Part shown: piece after piece, positions 24,902 to 32,905 of the stretch
How positions within the stretch are numbered: position 1 is the first letter of the stretch
Layout of the letters: each line of letters begins with the position of its first letter
DNA from: an uncultured Holophagaceae bacterium
GTDB taxonomy: Bacteria > Acidobacteriota > Holophagae > Holophagales > Holophagaceae
Length of the DNA stretch: 36,613 nt
Assembly: GCA_903857495.1 (NCBI GenBank)
Contig: CAIOFF010000003.1
Coordinates: forward strand, 1 to 36,613
Direction of reading: 5' to 3'
Made by a program: the position numbers and the translations under genes
The notes under the pieces: model-generated
Told to the model about the DNA's origin: nothing
What the model saw: only the letters and a program-made list of their open reading frames with translations
Databases searched by the model: none

Positions 24902-27508
24902 ATGGACTTCACGCTCAACACTCAGCCCGTGAGCTACAGTCTCGATCCGGACATGGAGGTGCTCACCTACCTGCGGGAAGTGGCCGGCATCCTCAGTCCC
25001 AAGGACGGCTGCTCGGGCGAGGGCGTCTGTGGCTGCTGCACCATCCTCGTGGAAGGCAAGCCGCGCCTCAGCTGCCGCATGAAGATGAAGGAGCTCGACG
25101 GCAAGAGCCTCACGACCGTGGAGGGTCTCAGCCAGGCCGAGCAGGATGCCTTCGCCGATGCCTTCGTGGTCAAGGGCGGCGTCCAGTGCGGCTTCTGCAC
25201 CCCCGGCATCGTCATGAAGGCCGCCGCCATCGTGCGGAAGAACCCCGATCCCAGCCGCCAGGAGATCACCGAGGGTCTGTCGGGAAACATCTGCCGCTGC
25301 ACCGGCTACAAGAAGGTCGTGGACTCCATCGCCTGCGCCGCCGAGGCCCTGCGCGAGGGCAAGGCTGTGGCCTACCCGGGGGGCACCGGCAAGGTCGGCA
25401 CCCGGCACCCCAAGTACACGGGCCGCGAGGCCGTGCTGGGCCAGCGGGTCTTCGTGGGTGACATGAAGGAACCGGACATGATCTGGGCGGCCCTGCGCTT
25501 CTCGGACTACCCCCGGGCCAAGGTCTTGAAGATCGACATCTCCGAAGCCCTGGCGACGCCCGGCGTCGTGAAAGTGCTCACCGCCAAGGACGTCCCCGCC
25601 AAGCGCCACATGGGCTCCATCACCATGGACTGGCCGGTGCTGGTGGCCGAGGGCGAGATCACCTGCTTTGTGGGCGATGTGCTCGCCACCGTGGCCGCCG
25701 AGACCGAGGCCATTGCCCGGGTCGCCGCCGCCAAGGTGCGCGTGGAATACGAAGTGCTGGCGCCCGTTACGGACGTGTTCGAGGCTCTGCAGCCCGGCGC
25801 CGATCAGGTGCATCCGATGTTCCCCGGCAACGTGCTGCACCGGGCCTCGGTGACCGTGGGCGACGCGGAGACGGCCCTGGCCGGCTCGGCCTTCGTGACC
25901 CGCAACCGCTTCACCACCCAGCGCGTGGAGCACGCCTTCCTGGAGCCCGAGGCCACCCTGGCCCTGCCCTGGCAGAAGGATGGCCGGCCCGGCGTGAAGC
26001 TCTACAGCTGCAGCCAGGGCGTCTATGAAGACCGCCACCAGGTCGCGCTGCTTCTGGGCCTGCCCAAGGAGCTGGTGAACGTGGTGCAGGTGCAGAATGG
26101 TGGCGGCTTCGGCGGCAAGGAGGACATCACCACCCAGAGCCACGTGGCGATGCTGGCCTGGTCCACGGGCCGTCCAGCCATGCTACGCCTCACCCGCCAG
26201 GACTCCCTGCGCATGCACACCAAGCGGCATCCCATCGTCATGGACTACGCCGTGGGCTGCGACAAGAACGGCAACCTTACCGGCATGGTGGTCACCATGC
26301 ACTCAGACAGCGGCGCCTACTCCAGCGTCGGCCTGGCCGTCATCGAGCGGGCCGTGTCCCACTCCGCCGCCGCCTATTACGTGCCGAACGTGAAGGTGCA
26401 CGGCACCGCCGTGGTCACCAACAACGCACCCTGCGGAGCCTTCCGGGGCTTCGGGGTCAACCAGTCCAACTTCGCCTTTGAATCCTGCCTGGACGAGCTC
26501 TGCAAGCAGGGCGGCTTCGACCGTTGGCAGTTCCGCTGGGACAACGCCCTCACCGAGGGCCGCACCATCGCCACGGGCCAGACCCTGACCTCAGGCGTCG
26601 GCGTCCGCAAGTGCTTGGAGGCCCTCAAGGACCGCTTCCGCGCGGCCAAGTACGCGGGCCTTGCCGCCGGCATGAAGAACACCGGCATCGGCTGCGGCCT
26701 GGCGGACTTCGGCCACGCCAAGATCATCATCCGCGCCGAGGACCGGGTGGAGCTCCACCACGGCTGGTGCGAGATGGGCCAGGGCAACTTCACCATGGGC
26801 GTCCAGTCCCTGGTGGAAGAGACAGGCATCGACCCGGCCTTCATCGAGGTCATCGTGGAGACCAACGAGGAGGCCGAGTCCGGCATGACCACCGGGTCCC
26901 GCGGCACCTCGCTGCTGGCCAACTCCGTCATCGCCGCCTGCAAGGACCTGAAGGTGGACCTGGCCTCGGGCAAGCGCCTGAAGGATCTCGTCGGCAAGGA
27001 GTATCGGGGCAGCTGGGTCTGCGACTGGACCGTGCCCCCCGGCAAGCCCCCCAAGCCCGGCTACGACGTGATCACCCACTACTCCTTCGGCTACGCGGCC
27101 CAGCTGGTCGAGCTGGATGAGACAGGCAAGATCACCCGCATCACCGCCGCCCACGACGCGGGCCGGATCATGAACCCCACCCTCTACGAAGGCCAGATCG
27201 AGGGCTCGCTGCACATGGGCCTGGGCTACGCCGTGTCCGAGGAGTTCCCCTACAAGGACGGCCGACCGGTGTCCCTCAAGATGTCCGACCTGGGCCTCAT
27301 CAAGGCCAAGGACATGCCGCCCATGGAGATCATCGGCATCGAGGTGCCGGACGCGGTCGGCCCCTACGGCGCGAAGGGTGTGGGCGAGATCGGCCTGGTC
27401 CCCACCGCCGGGGCCGTGGCCAACGCCCTCTGCCAGCTCGACGGCATCCGCCGCACGACCCTGCCCCTGAAAGAAATGAAGCTGCTCGGCAAGAAGAACA
27501 AGGCCTGA
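24902..27508 (+). CDS. Fused selenium-dependent xanthine dehydrogenase, paralogue 2
   Basis: This 868-residue fusion has the same two-part plan as the gene at 8090: a double [2Fe-2S] module (residues 1-160) then a molybdopterin domain. The first cluster reads DGCSGEGVCGCC, with one more residue between the first two Cys than the usual C-x4-C. The second is VQCGFCTPG and CRCTGYKK. Mo-domain marks are NGGGFGGKED (Glu407), AFRGFGVNQ, EMGQGNFT and GAKGVGEIG with Glu829. It most resembles the TIGR03311-type Se-dependent xanthine dehydrogenase. GGAGGGAG precedes the ATG. It leads an operon with ygeY and ygfK, so it may be the dehydrogenase paired with YgfK. Confidence 0.88.
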   Translation: MDFTLNTQPVSYSLDPDMEVLTYLREVAGILSPKDGCSGEGVCGCCTILVEGKPRLSCRMKMKELDGKSLTTVEGLSQAEQDAFADAFVVKGGVQCGFCTPGIVMKAAAIVRKNPDPSRQEITEGLSGNICRCTGYKKVVDSIACAAEALREGKAVAYPGGTGKVGTRHPKYTGREAVLGQRVFVGDMKEPDMIWAALRFSDYPRAKVLKIDISEALATPGVVKVLTAKDVPAKRHMGSITMDWPVLVAEGEITCFVGDVLATVAAETEAIARVAAAKVRVEYEVLAPVTDVFEALQPGADQVHPMFPGNVLHRASVTVGDAETALAGSAFVTRNRFTTQRVEHAFLEPEATLALPWQKDGRPGVKLYSCSQGVYEDRHQVALLLGLPKELVNVVQVQNGGGFGGKEDITTQSHVAMLAWSTGRPAMLRLTRQDSLRMHTKRHPIVMDYAVGCDKNGNLTGMVVTMHSDSGAYSSVGLAVIERAVSHSAAAYYVPNVKVHGTAVVTNNAPCGAFRGFGVNQSNFAFESCLDELCKQGGFDRWQFRWDNALTEGRTIATGQTLTSGVGVRKCLEALKDRFRAAKYAGLAAGMKNTGIGCGLADFGHAKIIIRAEDRVELHHGWCEMGQGNFTMGVQSLVEETGIDPAFIEVIVETNEEAESGMTTGSRGTSLLANSVIAACKDLKVDLASGKRLKDLVGKEYRGSWVCDWTVPPGKPPKPGYDVITHYSFGYAAQLVELDETGKITRITAAHDAGRIMNPTLYEGQIEGSLHMGLGYAVSEEFPYKDGRPVSLKMSDLGLIKAKDMPPMEIIGIEVPDAVGPYGAKGVGEIGLVPTAGAVANALCQLDGIRRTTLPLKEMKLLGKKNKA

Positions 27509-27577
27509 ACCTCACCAACCCCATCCCGGCAGCTCTCGCCGGATTTCACTTCCCTTCATCCCACCGGAGTCCCCCCC

Positions 27578-29113
27578 ATGTCCAACCTCGACACCCGCAT
27601 CGCCGAACTGGCTGCCAAATACCTGCCCCTGGCGGCAGAGATGCTGAAGGAGGCCATCCGGATCCCCGCCGACTACGTCGAAAAGCCCGTGGACCAGGGC
27701 GGCGATCCTGCCTGCGGCACTTCCAACCACGAGTTCCCCCGCATCGACTACCTCCGCAAGAAGATCGTGGCGATCAAGGCTGTGCGGAAGGATGAGGATG
27801 CCTACTTCGATGACTTCGGCAACCTGGTGTGGCGGGTGGAAGATCCCAACGACGGCATCCCCGCGGACCAGAAGAAGGTGGTCTACATCGATGGCCACAC
27901 GGACACCGTGAAGCCCCTCCGGGCCCAGTGGCTCCAGAACACCGGTGGCATCGACTGCTTCGACGGTGTCATCAACGCCACCAAGGTGAACAAGGACTTC
28001 CTGAACAAGGAGCTGGGCTACCTGCCCCCCGAGAGTGAGTGGAACCACCTCATCTTCGGCCGCGGCTCCGCGGATCAGCTGGGGGGCGTGATCTCCGCCG
28101 CCATCGCCACCAAGATCATGCTGGAGCTGGAGGCCGAGGGCGCCCTCAAGGGCGTGATCGTCTACTCCTACGCCACGGTCTGCGAAGAAGACAACGACGG
28201 CGCCGGCCCCATGTATCTCAACCGCCAGGTGTTCCCCACCGCCGCTCCCGCCGTGGTGCCGGATGTGGTGATCCTGACCGACAGCTCCGGCTGCTCCAAG
28301 AATGGCGCCCTGGGCATCTACCGGGGCCAGCGCGGCCGCATGCAGATCGAGGTCACCGTCAAGGGCAAGTCCTGCCACGGCTCCATGCCCTGGGAAGGCA
28401 AGAACCCCCTGGAGTTCGGCGGCGCCATCCTGAAGGAAGCCGCGGACAAGTACGACCAGCGTGTTGGCTTCCTGGACGACAAGTTCCTGGGCCACGGCAC
28501 CCGCACCGCCTCCTGGTCCAAGCTGGACACCCCCAGCGATTGCGCCGTGCCTGAGAAATTCACCTTCCGCTTCGACCGCCGCCTGACCATCGGTGAGACC
28601 CCGGAGCAGTCCTGCGCCGACGTCGAGGCCCTCGACGCCGTGGCCGTGGCCCGCAAGGCCGGCCTCACGGTGGAGGTCTCCATCCCCACCTACACCGACG
28701 CCTCCTGGAAGGGCTATGTCCTGAACAACCCCCAGGTCTACCTGGGCTGGCTCACCCCCGAGGAGCACCCTGCCGTGCAGGCCGCCGTGGCCGCCTACAA
28801 GCAGGTCATCTCTCCCAACGTGGACGGCAAGGTGGGTACCGGCGGCGTCCTCACCAAGGAGCCCCGCGTGGACCGCTGGGTCTTCAGCACGGACGGCGTG
28901 GGCTACCCCATCCCCAAGGACGCCAGTGTTCCCGGCGCCGCCGCGAAGCGGTGGGTGAACAACGGGGTCTACAAGCACCCCGCCATGATCGGCTTCGGCA
29001 CGGGCATCGAGCAGAACACCCACAAAATTGGTGAGTGCCTGGACGAGCGCGAGCTCCAGCACAGCGCTGCCTTCCTGGCCCGCTACCCCACCGTCTTCGC
29101 CGGGCTCGTCTAG
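27578..29113 (+). CDS. ygeY: YgeY-family M20 metallohydrolase, long form
   Basis: This zinc-peptidase-fold amidohydrolase is linked to selenium-associated purine catabolism. Metal-site motifs are YIDGHTDTV (His107, Asp109), FGRGSADQLGG, CEEDNDG, and a late His in GFGTGIEQNTHKIGE. Blocks shared with recalled E. coli YgeY are YRGQRGRMQIEVTVKGKSCH, CAVPEKFTFRFDRRLTIGET and VDRWVFSTDGV. At 511 residues it is about 100 longer than E. coli YgeY (about 403). The extra residues lie in the N-terminal part, after HTDTV and in the C-terminal third. It follows xdh2 by 69 bp. The reaction is probably hydrolysis of a ring-opened purine amide or ureide; the substrate is inferred. Confidence 0.85.
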   Translation: MSNLDTRIAELAAKYLPLAAEMLKEAIRIPADYVEKPVDQGGDPACGTSNHEFPRIDYLRKKIVAIKAVRKDEDAYFDDFGNLVWRVEDPNDGIPADQKKVVYIDGHTDTVKPLRAQWLQNTGGIDCFDGVINATKVNKDFLNKELGYLPPESEWNHLIFGRGSADQLGGVISAAIATKIMLELEAEGALKGVIVYSYATVCEEDNDGAGPMYLNRQVFPTAAPAVVPDVVILTDSSGCSKNGALGIYRGQRGRMQIEVTVKGKSCHGSMPWEGKNPLEFGGAILKEAADKYDQRVGFLDDKFLGHGTRTASWSKLDTPSDCAVPEKFTFRFDRRLTIGETPEQSCADVEALDAVAVARKAGLTVEVSIPTYTDASWKGYVLNNPQVYLGWLTPEEHPAVQAAVAAYKQVISPNVDGKVGTGGVLTKEPRVDRWVFSTDGVGYPIPKDASVPGAAAKRWVNNGVYKHPAMIGFGTGIEQNTHKIGECLDERELQHSAAFLARYPTVFAGLV

Positions 29114-29166
29114 CTGGCCGCACCAAGGCAGTTCCGTCTCCTCCGTTTGCACGGGAGCAAGGCACC

Positions 29167-32100
29167 ATGGAAAAAGCATTCCGCTCCGCCTCGATCGACC
29201 TGCTGGCTCGCTGGATCTTCAGCGAGCTCGACAGCCGGGACGCCGTCATGGGCATCCCCAAGGCGAACTTCCAGGTGCCCCATCCCAAGCTGGCCCGGGA
29301 GATGTTCGGGCACACCGTGGCCGCGCCCCTGGGCGTGGCCGCGGGGCCCCACACCCAGCTGGCGCAGAACATCGTGGCCAGCTGGCTGTGCGGCGCCCGC
29401 TTCATCGAGCTAAAGACGGTCCAGATCCTCGACGAGATCGAGGTGAGCCGCCCCTGCATCGATGCGGCGGACGAGACCTACAACTGCGAGTGGTCCCAGG
29501 AGCTCAAGCTCGAAGAGTCCTTCACGGAGTACCTCAACGCCTGGGTGCTCATCCACGCCCTGGCCCACAAGCTGGGGCTCAAGGATCCGGGCACCCACTT
29601 CAGCATGAGCGTGGGCTACAACCTGGAGGGCATCCAGCACCCCCGGGTGCAGAAGTTCATCGCGGATATGCGCAACGCCGGCCCGGCCCTGGAGGCCGCC
29701 ATCGCGGCGGTGGCCGAGGTCTATCCGGGCGTGCGCGACATAGCCATCCCCACCGAGCTGTCCAACCAGATCACCCTCTCCACCATGCACGGCTGCCCCC
29801 CGGCGGAGATCGAGCGCATCGCCCGGTTCCTGCTCACGGACATGGGCATGCACACCTGGGTGAAGCTGAACCCCACCCTGCTCGGCCCTGAGCGGCTGCG
29901 GGGCCTGCTCAATGACACCCTGGGCTTCGACATCACCGTGCCTGACGAGGCTTTCGGCCACGACCCCAAGTGGCCGGACGCCATGGCCATGGTCAAGGCC
30001 CTGGCCCAGGTGGCCGAGGGTCGCCCGAACGGCTTCGGCCTCAAGCTCTCCAACACCCTCGAGGTGGTGAACCACCGGCCCGTGTTCCCCACGAACGAAA
30101 AGATGATGTATCTGTCGGGTCGCGCCCTGCATCCGCTCACGCTCACCCTGGCCACCCTGGTCACCGAGGAGCTCGACGGCCAGGTGCCCGTCAGCTTCTG
30201 CGGCGGCGCCGACGCGCGCAACTTCGCGGACCTGGTGGCGGCGGGCCTCGGCCCCGTCACCGTCTGCACCGACCTGCTCAAGCCCGGCGGCTACGCCCGC
30301 CTGCAGCAGTACCTGGTCAACCTGGAAGCGGCCATGGACGAGGTGGGCGCGGCCAGCCTCGACGCCTTCATCCAGGCCCGCTCCGGCGGCCACGGCGCCC
30401 GCTTCAACCTGGCCAGCTACGGCGTGAAGGCCGTGGGCGATGAGGTCTACGCCCGCCGCACCCGCCCTCTTGAGTTCAAGGGTGACCGGCCCCTGGGCCA
30501 CTTCGACTGCATCGCCGCGCCCTGCGTGGATGCCTGTCCGACGCACCAGAACATCCCGGACTACCTGTGGCTGGTGGCCCACGGCAAGCCCACTGAGGCC
30601 ATGGAGGTCATCCTCCGCACCAACCCCCAGCCGGGCATCACCGGCAGCGTCTGCGACCACCCCTGCACCGAGCGCTGTGTCCGCAACTTCTACGACGCGC
30701 CCCTGGCCATCCGCGAGATCAAGCGCTTCGCCTTCGAGAACGCCGGACCCCTGCCTGCCGAGGTGGCTGGCAAGTCTCTGGGCATCAAGGTGGCCATCGT
30801 CGGCGCGGGCCCCTCGGGCCTGTCCGCCGCCTACTACCTGGCCAAGATGGGCTTCGAGCCCGTCGTGTTCGAAGCCAAGCAGGAGCTGGGCGGCATGGTG
30901 GGAGGTCTGATCCCGGCCTACCGCCTGCCGAACGCGACCCTGGAAGGTGACCTGGTGCGCCTGCGGGAGCTGGGTGTGCAGATCCTGCTGGGCAAGGCGC
31001 TGGGCCGGGACTTCACCCTGGCTGAGCTGCGCCGGGACTACGGTTCGGTGTTCCTCGGCGTTGGCGCCCAGAAGGGCAAGCGCCTGGGGATTCCTGGCGA
31101 GGACACGCCGGGAGTCATGGACGCCCTGGACTTCCTCGCGAAGGTGCGGGCCGGAACGCCCATGGACCTGGGCCAGCGCATCCTGGTCATCGGCGCGGGC
31201 AACTCCGCCATGGATGCGGTGCGCTCCGCCATCCGGCTGGCACCGGGCAGCGAGGTGACCATCGTCTACCGCCGCACCCGGGCCCAGATGCCTGCGGATC
31301 CCGCGGAGGTCCACGACTGCGTGGAAGAGGGCATCCAGATCCGGGACCTGCTGGCCCCGGCCTCGGTGGTTGCGGAGAATGGCCGGGTCAAGGCCCTGGC
31401 CTGCACCCGCATGCGCCTGGGTGAGCGGGACGCTTCCGGTCGACCCCGGCCGGTGCCGGTGGAGGGCAGCGTCGAGCTGGTCCCCGCGGACACCATCATC
31501 TCGGCCATCAGCCAGGAGGCCGTGCTGGACTTCCTGGCGGGCCTGGAGCTCAAGCGGAACGGCAGCGGCTACCTCGTGGTGGACCCCGCCACCGGCGCGA
31601 CCTCGGTGCCCGGCCTCTTCGCCGGGGGCGACGTGGTGCATGGCGCCTCCTCGGTGATCATGGCCATCGCCGATGGCCGAGCCGTGGCGGAAGCCATCGC
31701 CCTGAGCCACGGGGTGGAGCTCAAGGCCGAGCCCCTGCTCGAGAAGGGCGCGGCAGATGCGGCGCTCATGGAGAAGAAGGGTCGCCTCGTGGGGGCGCAG
31801 CAGGTGCCCGTGCTGCCCCTGGTGGACCGGCACGGCTTTGACGAAGTGCTCAAGCCCTTCACCGCGGAGTCCGCCGCCAAGGAAGCCAGCCGCTGCCTGG
31901 ACTGCGACGACCTCTGCAGCCTGTGTGTGACAGTCTGCCCCAACCGCGCCAACCTGGCCTACAGCCTTGAGCCCTTCAGCCTGCAGCTGCCCCTCCTCGT
32001 CCAGCGGCAGGGACAGCTGGTAGCAGAGGGTTCTCGGCCCTTCGCCGTGACCCAGCGGGTCCAGACCCTCAACGTCGCGGACTTCTGCAATGAGTGCGGC

Positions 32101-32469
32101 AACTGCGACACCTTCTGTCCCGCCGCCGGCGCCCCCTACAAGGACAAGCCCCGGTTCTGGATCGACAAGGAGGGCTACCGCGAGGCCAAGGGCGACGCCT
32201 TCCGGCTCGCGCGCAAGCCCGCGGGCCTGGTTATCGAAGCCCGCCTGGCCGGGAAGACCTACCATCTGGAGGTAACCGGCGAGCTAGCCTCCTTCCGCAG
32301 CGAGCAGGTCAGCGCCAGATTCAGGACCGGAACCTGGGCCCTGGTGGATTGGACGGCCCCAGCAGTGCTGCCCGAGGGGACCGTGGTGGACCTCTCCCCC
32401 TGCCTCACCCTGGCGGCGCTGCTGCATGCGGAGTCGGTGCTGCCACCGCTGTCCCAGCCCGTTGGGTAA
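29167..32469 (+). CDS. ygfK: YgfK-type multidomain Fe-S flavoprotein
   Basis: This 1100-residue protein matches E. coli YgfK (1032 aa, annotated as a putative selenate reductase subunit). The N-terminal half is a dihydroorotate-dehydrogenase-like barrel (VAAGPHTQLAQNIVASWL, FIELKTVQILDEIE, STMHGCPPAEIE, KLNPTLLG). Next come a Cys-rich GltD-type Fe-S segment (CIAAPCVDACPTHQNIPDY) and two dinucleotide folds (VAIVGAGPSGLSAAYYL, ILVIGAGNSAMDA). The C-terminus has ferredoxin-like clusters (CLDCDDLCSLCVTVCPNRAN, CNECGNCDTFCP). ATG 29167 with GGGAG just upstream is chosen over a frame open back to 29035 inside ygeY. It probably moves electrons between NAD(P)H and a purine substrate or the dehydrogenase; its true reaction is unsettled. 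Confidence 0.92.
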   Translation: MEKAFRSASIDLLARWIFSELDSRDAVMGIPKANFQVPHPKLAREMFGHTVAAPLGVAAGPHTQLAQNIVASWLCGARFIELKTVQILDEIEVSRPCIDAADETYNCEWSQELKLEESFTEYLNAWVLIHALAHKLGLKDPGTHFSMSVGYNLEGIQHPRVQKFIADMRNAGPALEAAIAAVAEVYPGVRDIAIPTELSNQITLSTMHGCPPAEIERIARFLLTDMGMHTWVKLNPTLLGPERLRGLLNDTLGFDITVPDEAFGHDPKWPDAMAMVKALAQVAEGRPNGFGLKLSNTLEVVNHRPVFPTNEKMMYLSGRALHPLTLTLATLVTEELDGQVPVSFCGGADARNFADLVAAGLGPVTVCTDLLKPGGYARLQQYLVNLEAAMDEVGAASLDAFIQARSGGHGARFNLASYGVKAVGDEVYARRTRPLEFKGDRPLGHFDCIAAPCVDACPTHQNIPDYLWLVAHGKPTEAMEVILRTNPQPGITGSVCDHPCTERCVRNFYDAPLAIREIKRFAFENAGPLPAEVAGKSLGIKVAIVGAGPSGLSAAYYLAKMGFEPVVFEAKQELGGMVGGLIPAYRLPNATLEGDLVRLRELGVQILLGKALGRDFTLAELRRDYGSVFLGVGAQKGKRLGIPGEDTPGVMDALDFLAKVRAGTPMDLGQRILVIGAGNSAMDAVRSAIRLAPGSEVTIVYRRTRAQMPADPAEVHDCVEEGIQIRDLLAPASVVAENGRVKALACTRMRLGERDASGRPRPVPVEGSVELVPADTIISAISQEAVLDFLAGLELKRNGSGYLVVDPATGATSVPGLFAGGDVVHGASSVIMAIADGRAVAEAIALSHGVELKAEPLLEKGAADAALMEKKGRLVGAQQVPVLPLVDRHGFDEVLKPFTAESAAKEASRCLDCDDLCSLCVTVCPNRANLAYSLEPFSLQLPLLVQRQGQLVAEGSRPFAVTQRVQTLNVADFCNECGNCDTFCPAAGAPYKDKPRFWIDKEGYREAKGDAFRLARKPAGLVIEARLAGKTYHLEVTGELASFRSEQVSARFRTGTWALVDWTAPAVLPEGTVVDLSPCLTLAALLHAESVLPPLSQPVG

Positions 32470-32905
32470 AAATTTTCACATATCAGTATTTTTTTATTGA
32501 CCTACAGGGTTTCTATTTTAATCTTTTAAGCGTCAGCACCGGCTTTCCAGCAGTTGTGGTCCGTTTTGCGCAAGGTCCCAAATGGTAACGGTTTGCACAC
32601 AAGGCCAGCGGGCGTTCGACCCGTGCCAAGCGCCCTCCGGCAAGGCGGTCGGGATCCTTCCGGCCTCATGGCAGGTGCATTTGGGCGGCTTTTCGGTGAA
32701 AATCGAGGCACAGCGGGCCTTTGCACAGCGGACTGGCGCGGTTCTCACCAACTGCATCTCAGACCGTTTTCGACTCGGAGGGAGTTGAACACGGGCAATC
32801 CCACGGCTCCACCGTCAAGGACTTTGCTGTACCGCTCCCCACCACCCCCACCCCCCCCCACCCGAGGTCCAGGTCTTCCTGGCCACCTCAACCAAGGAGA
32901 ACTTC
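32470..32905 (+). other. 436-bp intergenic region with long, possibly structured leader
   Basis: No credible gene is present; short frames here lack homology and overlap the channel gene out of frame. After an AT-rich promoter candidate, the likely transcript has a leader of about 375 nt. It can fold CCCAAATG (32577) with CATTTGGG (32678), enclosing hairpins CGGG/CCCG (32609-32623) and GGTCGG/CCGGCC (32647-32665). I do not recognise a known riboswitch class. A pyrimidine-rich run ending in two C-tracts lies near 32840-32865, before the AAGGAG ribosome site. Confidence 0.4.
32497..32524 (+). promoter_or_regulatory. Candidate sigma-70 promoter upstream of the outer-membrane channel
   Basis: TTGACC (32497-32502) follows a T7 tract. 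With a 16-nt spacer the -10 would be TAATCT (32519-32524), a weak match. The -35 context ATTGACCTAC is nearly the same as at 24768 and 3142. The -35 assignment is more secure than the -10. Confidence 0.45.

Noticed and set aside
29035-29166. Upstream extension of ygfK to 29035
   Set aside because: It would overlap ygeY by about 80 bp and adds a low-complexity Arg/Ala-rich stretch. ATG 29167 has a ribosome site and gives the family N-terminus.
32583-32598. Possible sigma-54 promoter (TGGTAACGGTTTGCAC)
   Set aside because: The distance between the GG and GC elements is one base short of the strict sigma-54 spacing, and the -24 box is poor.
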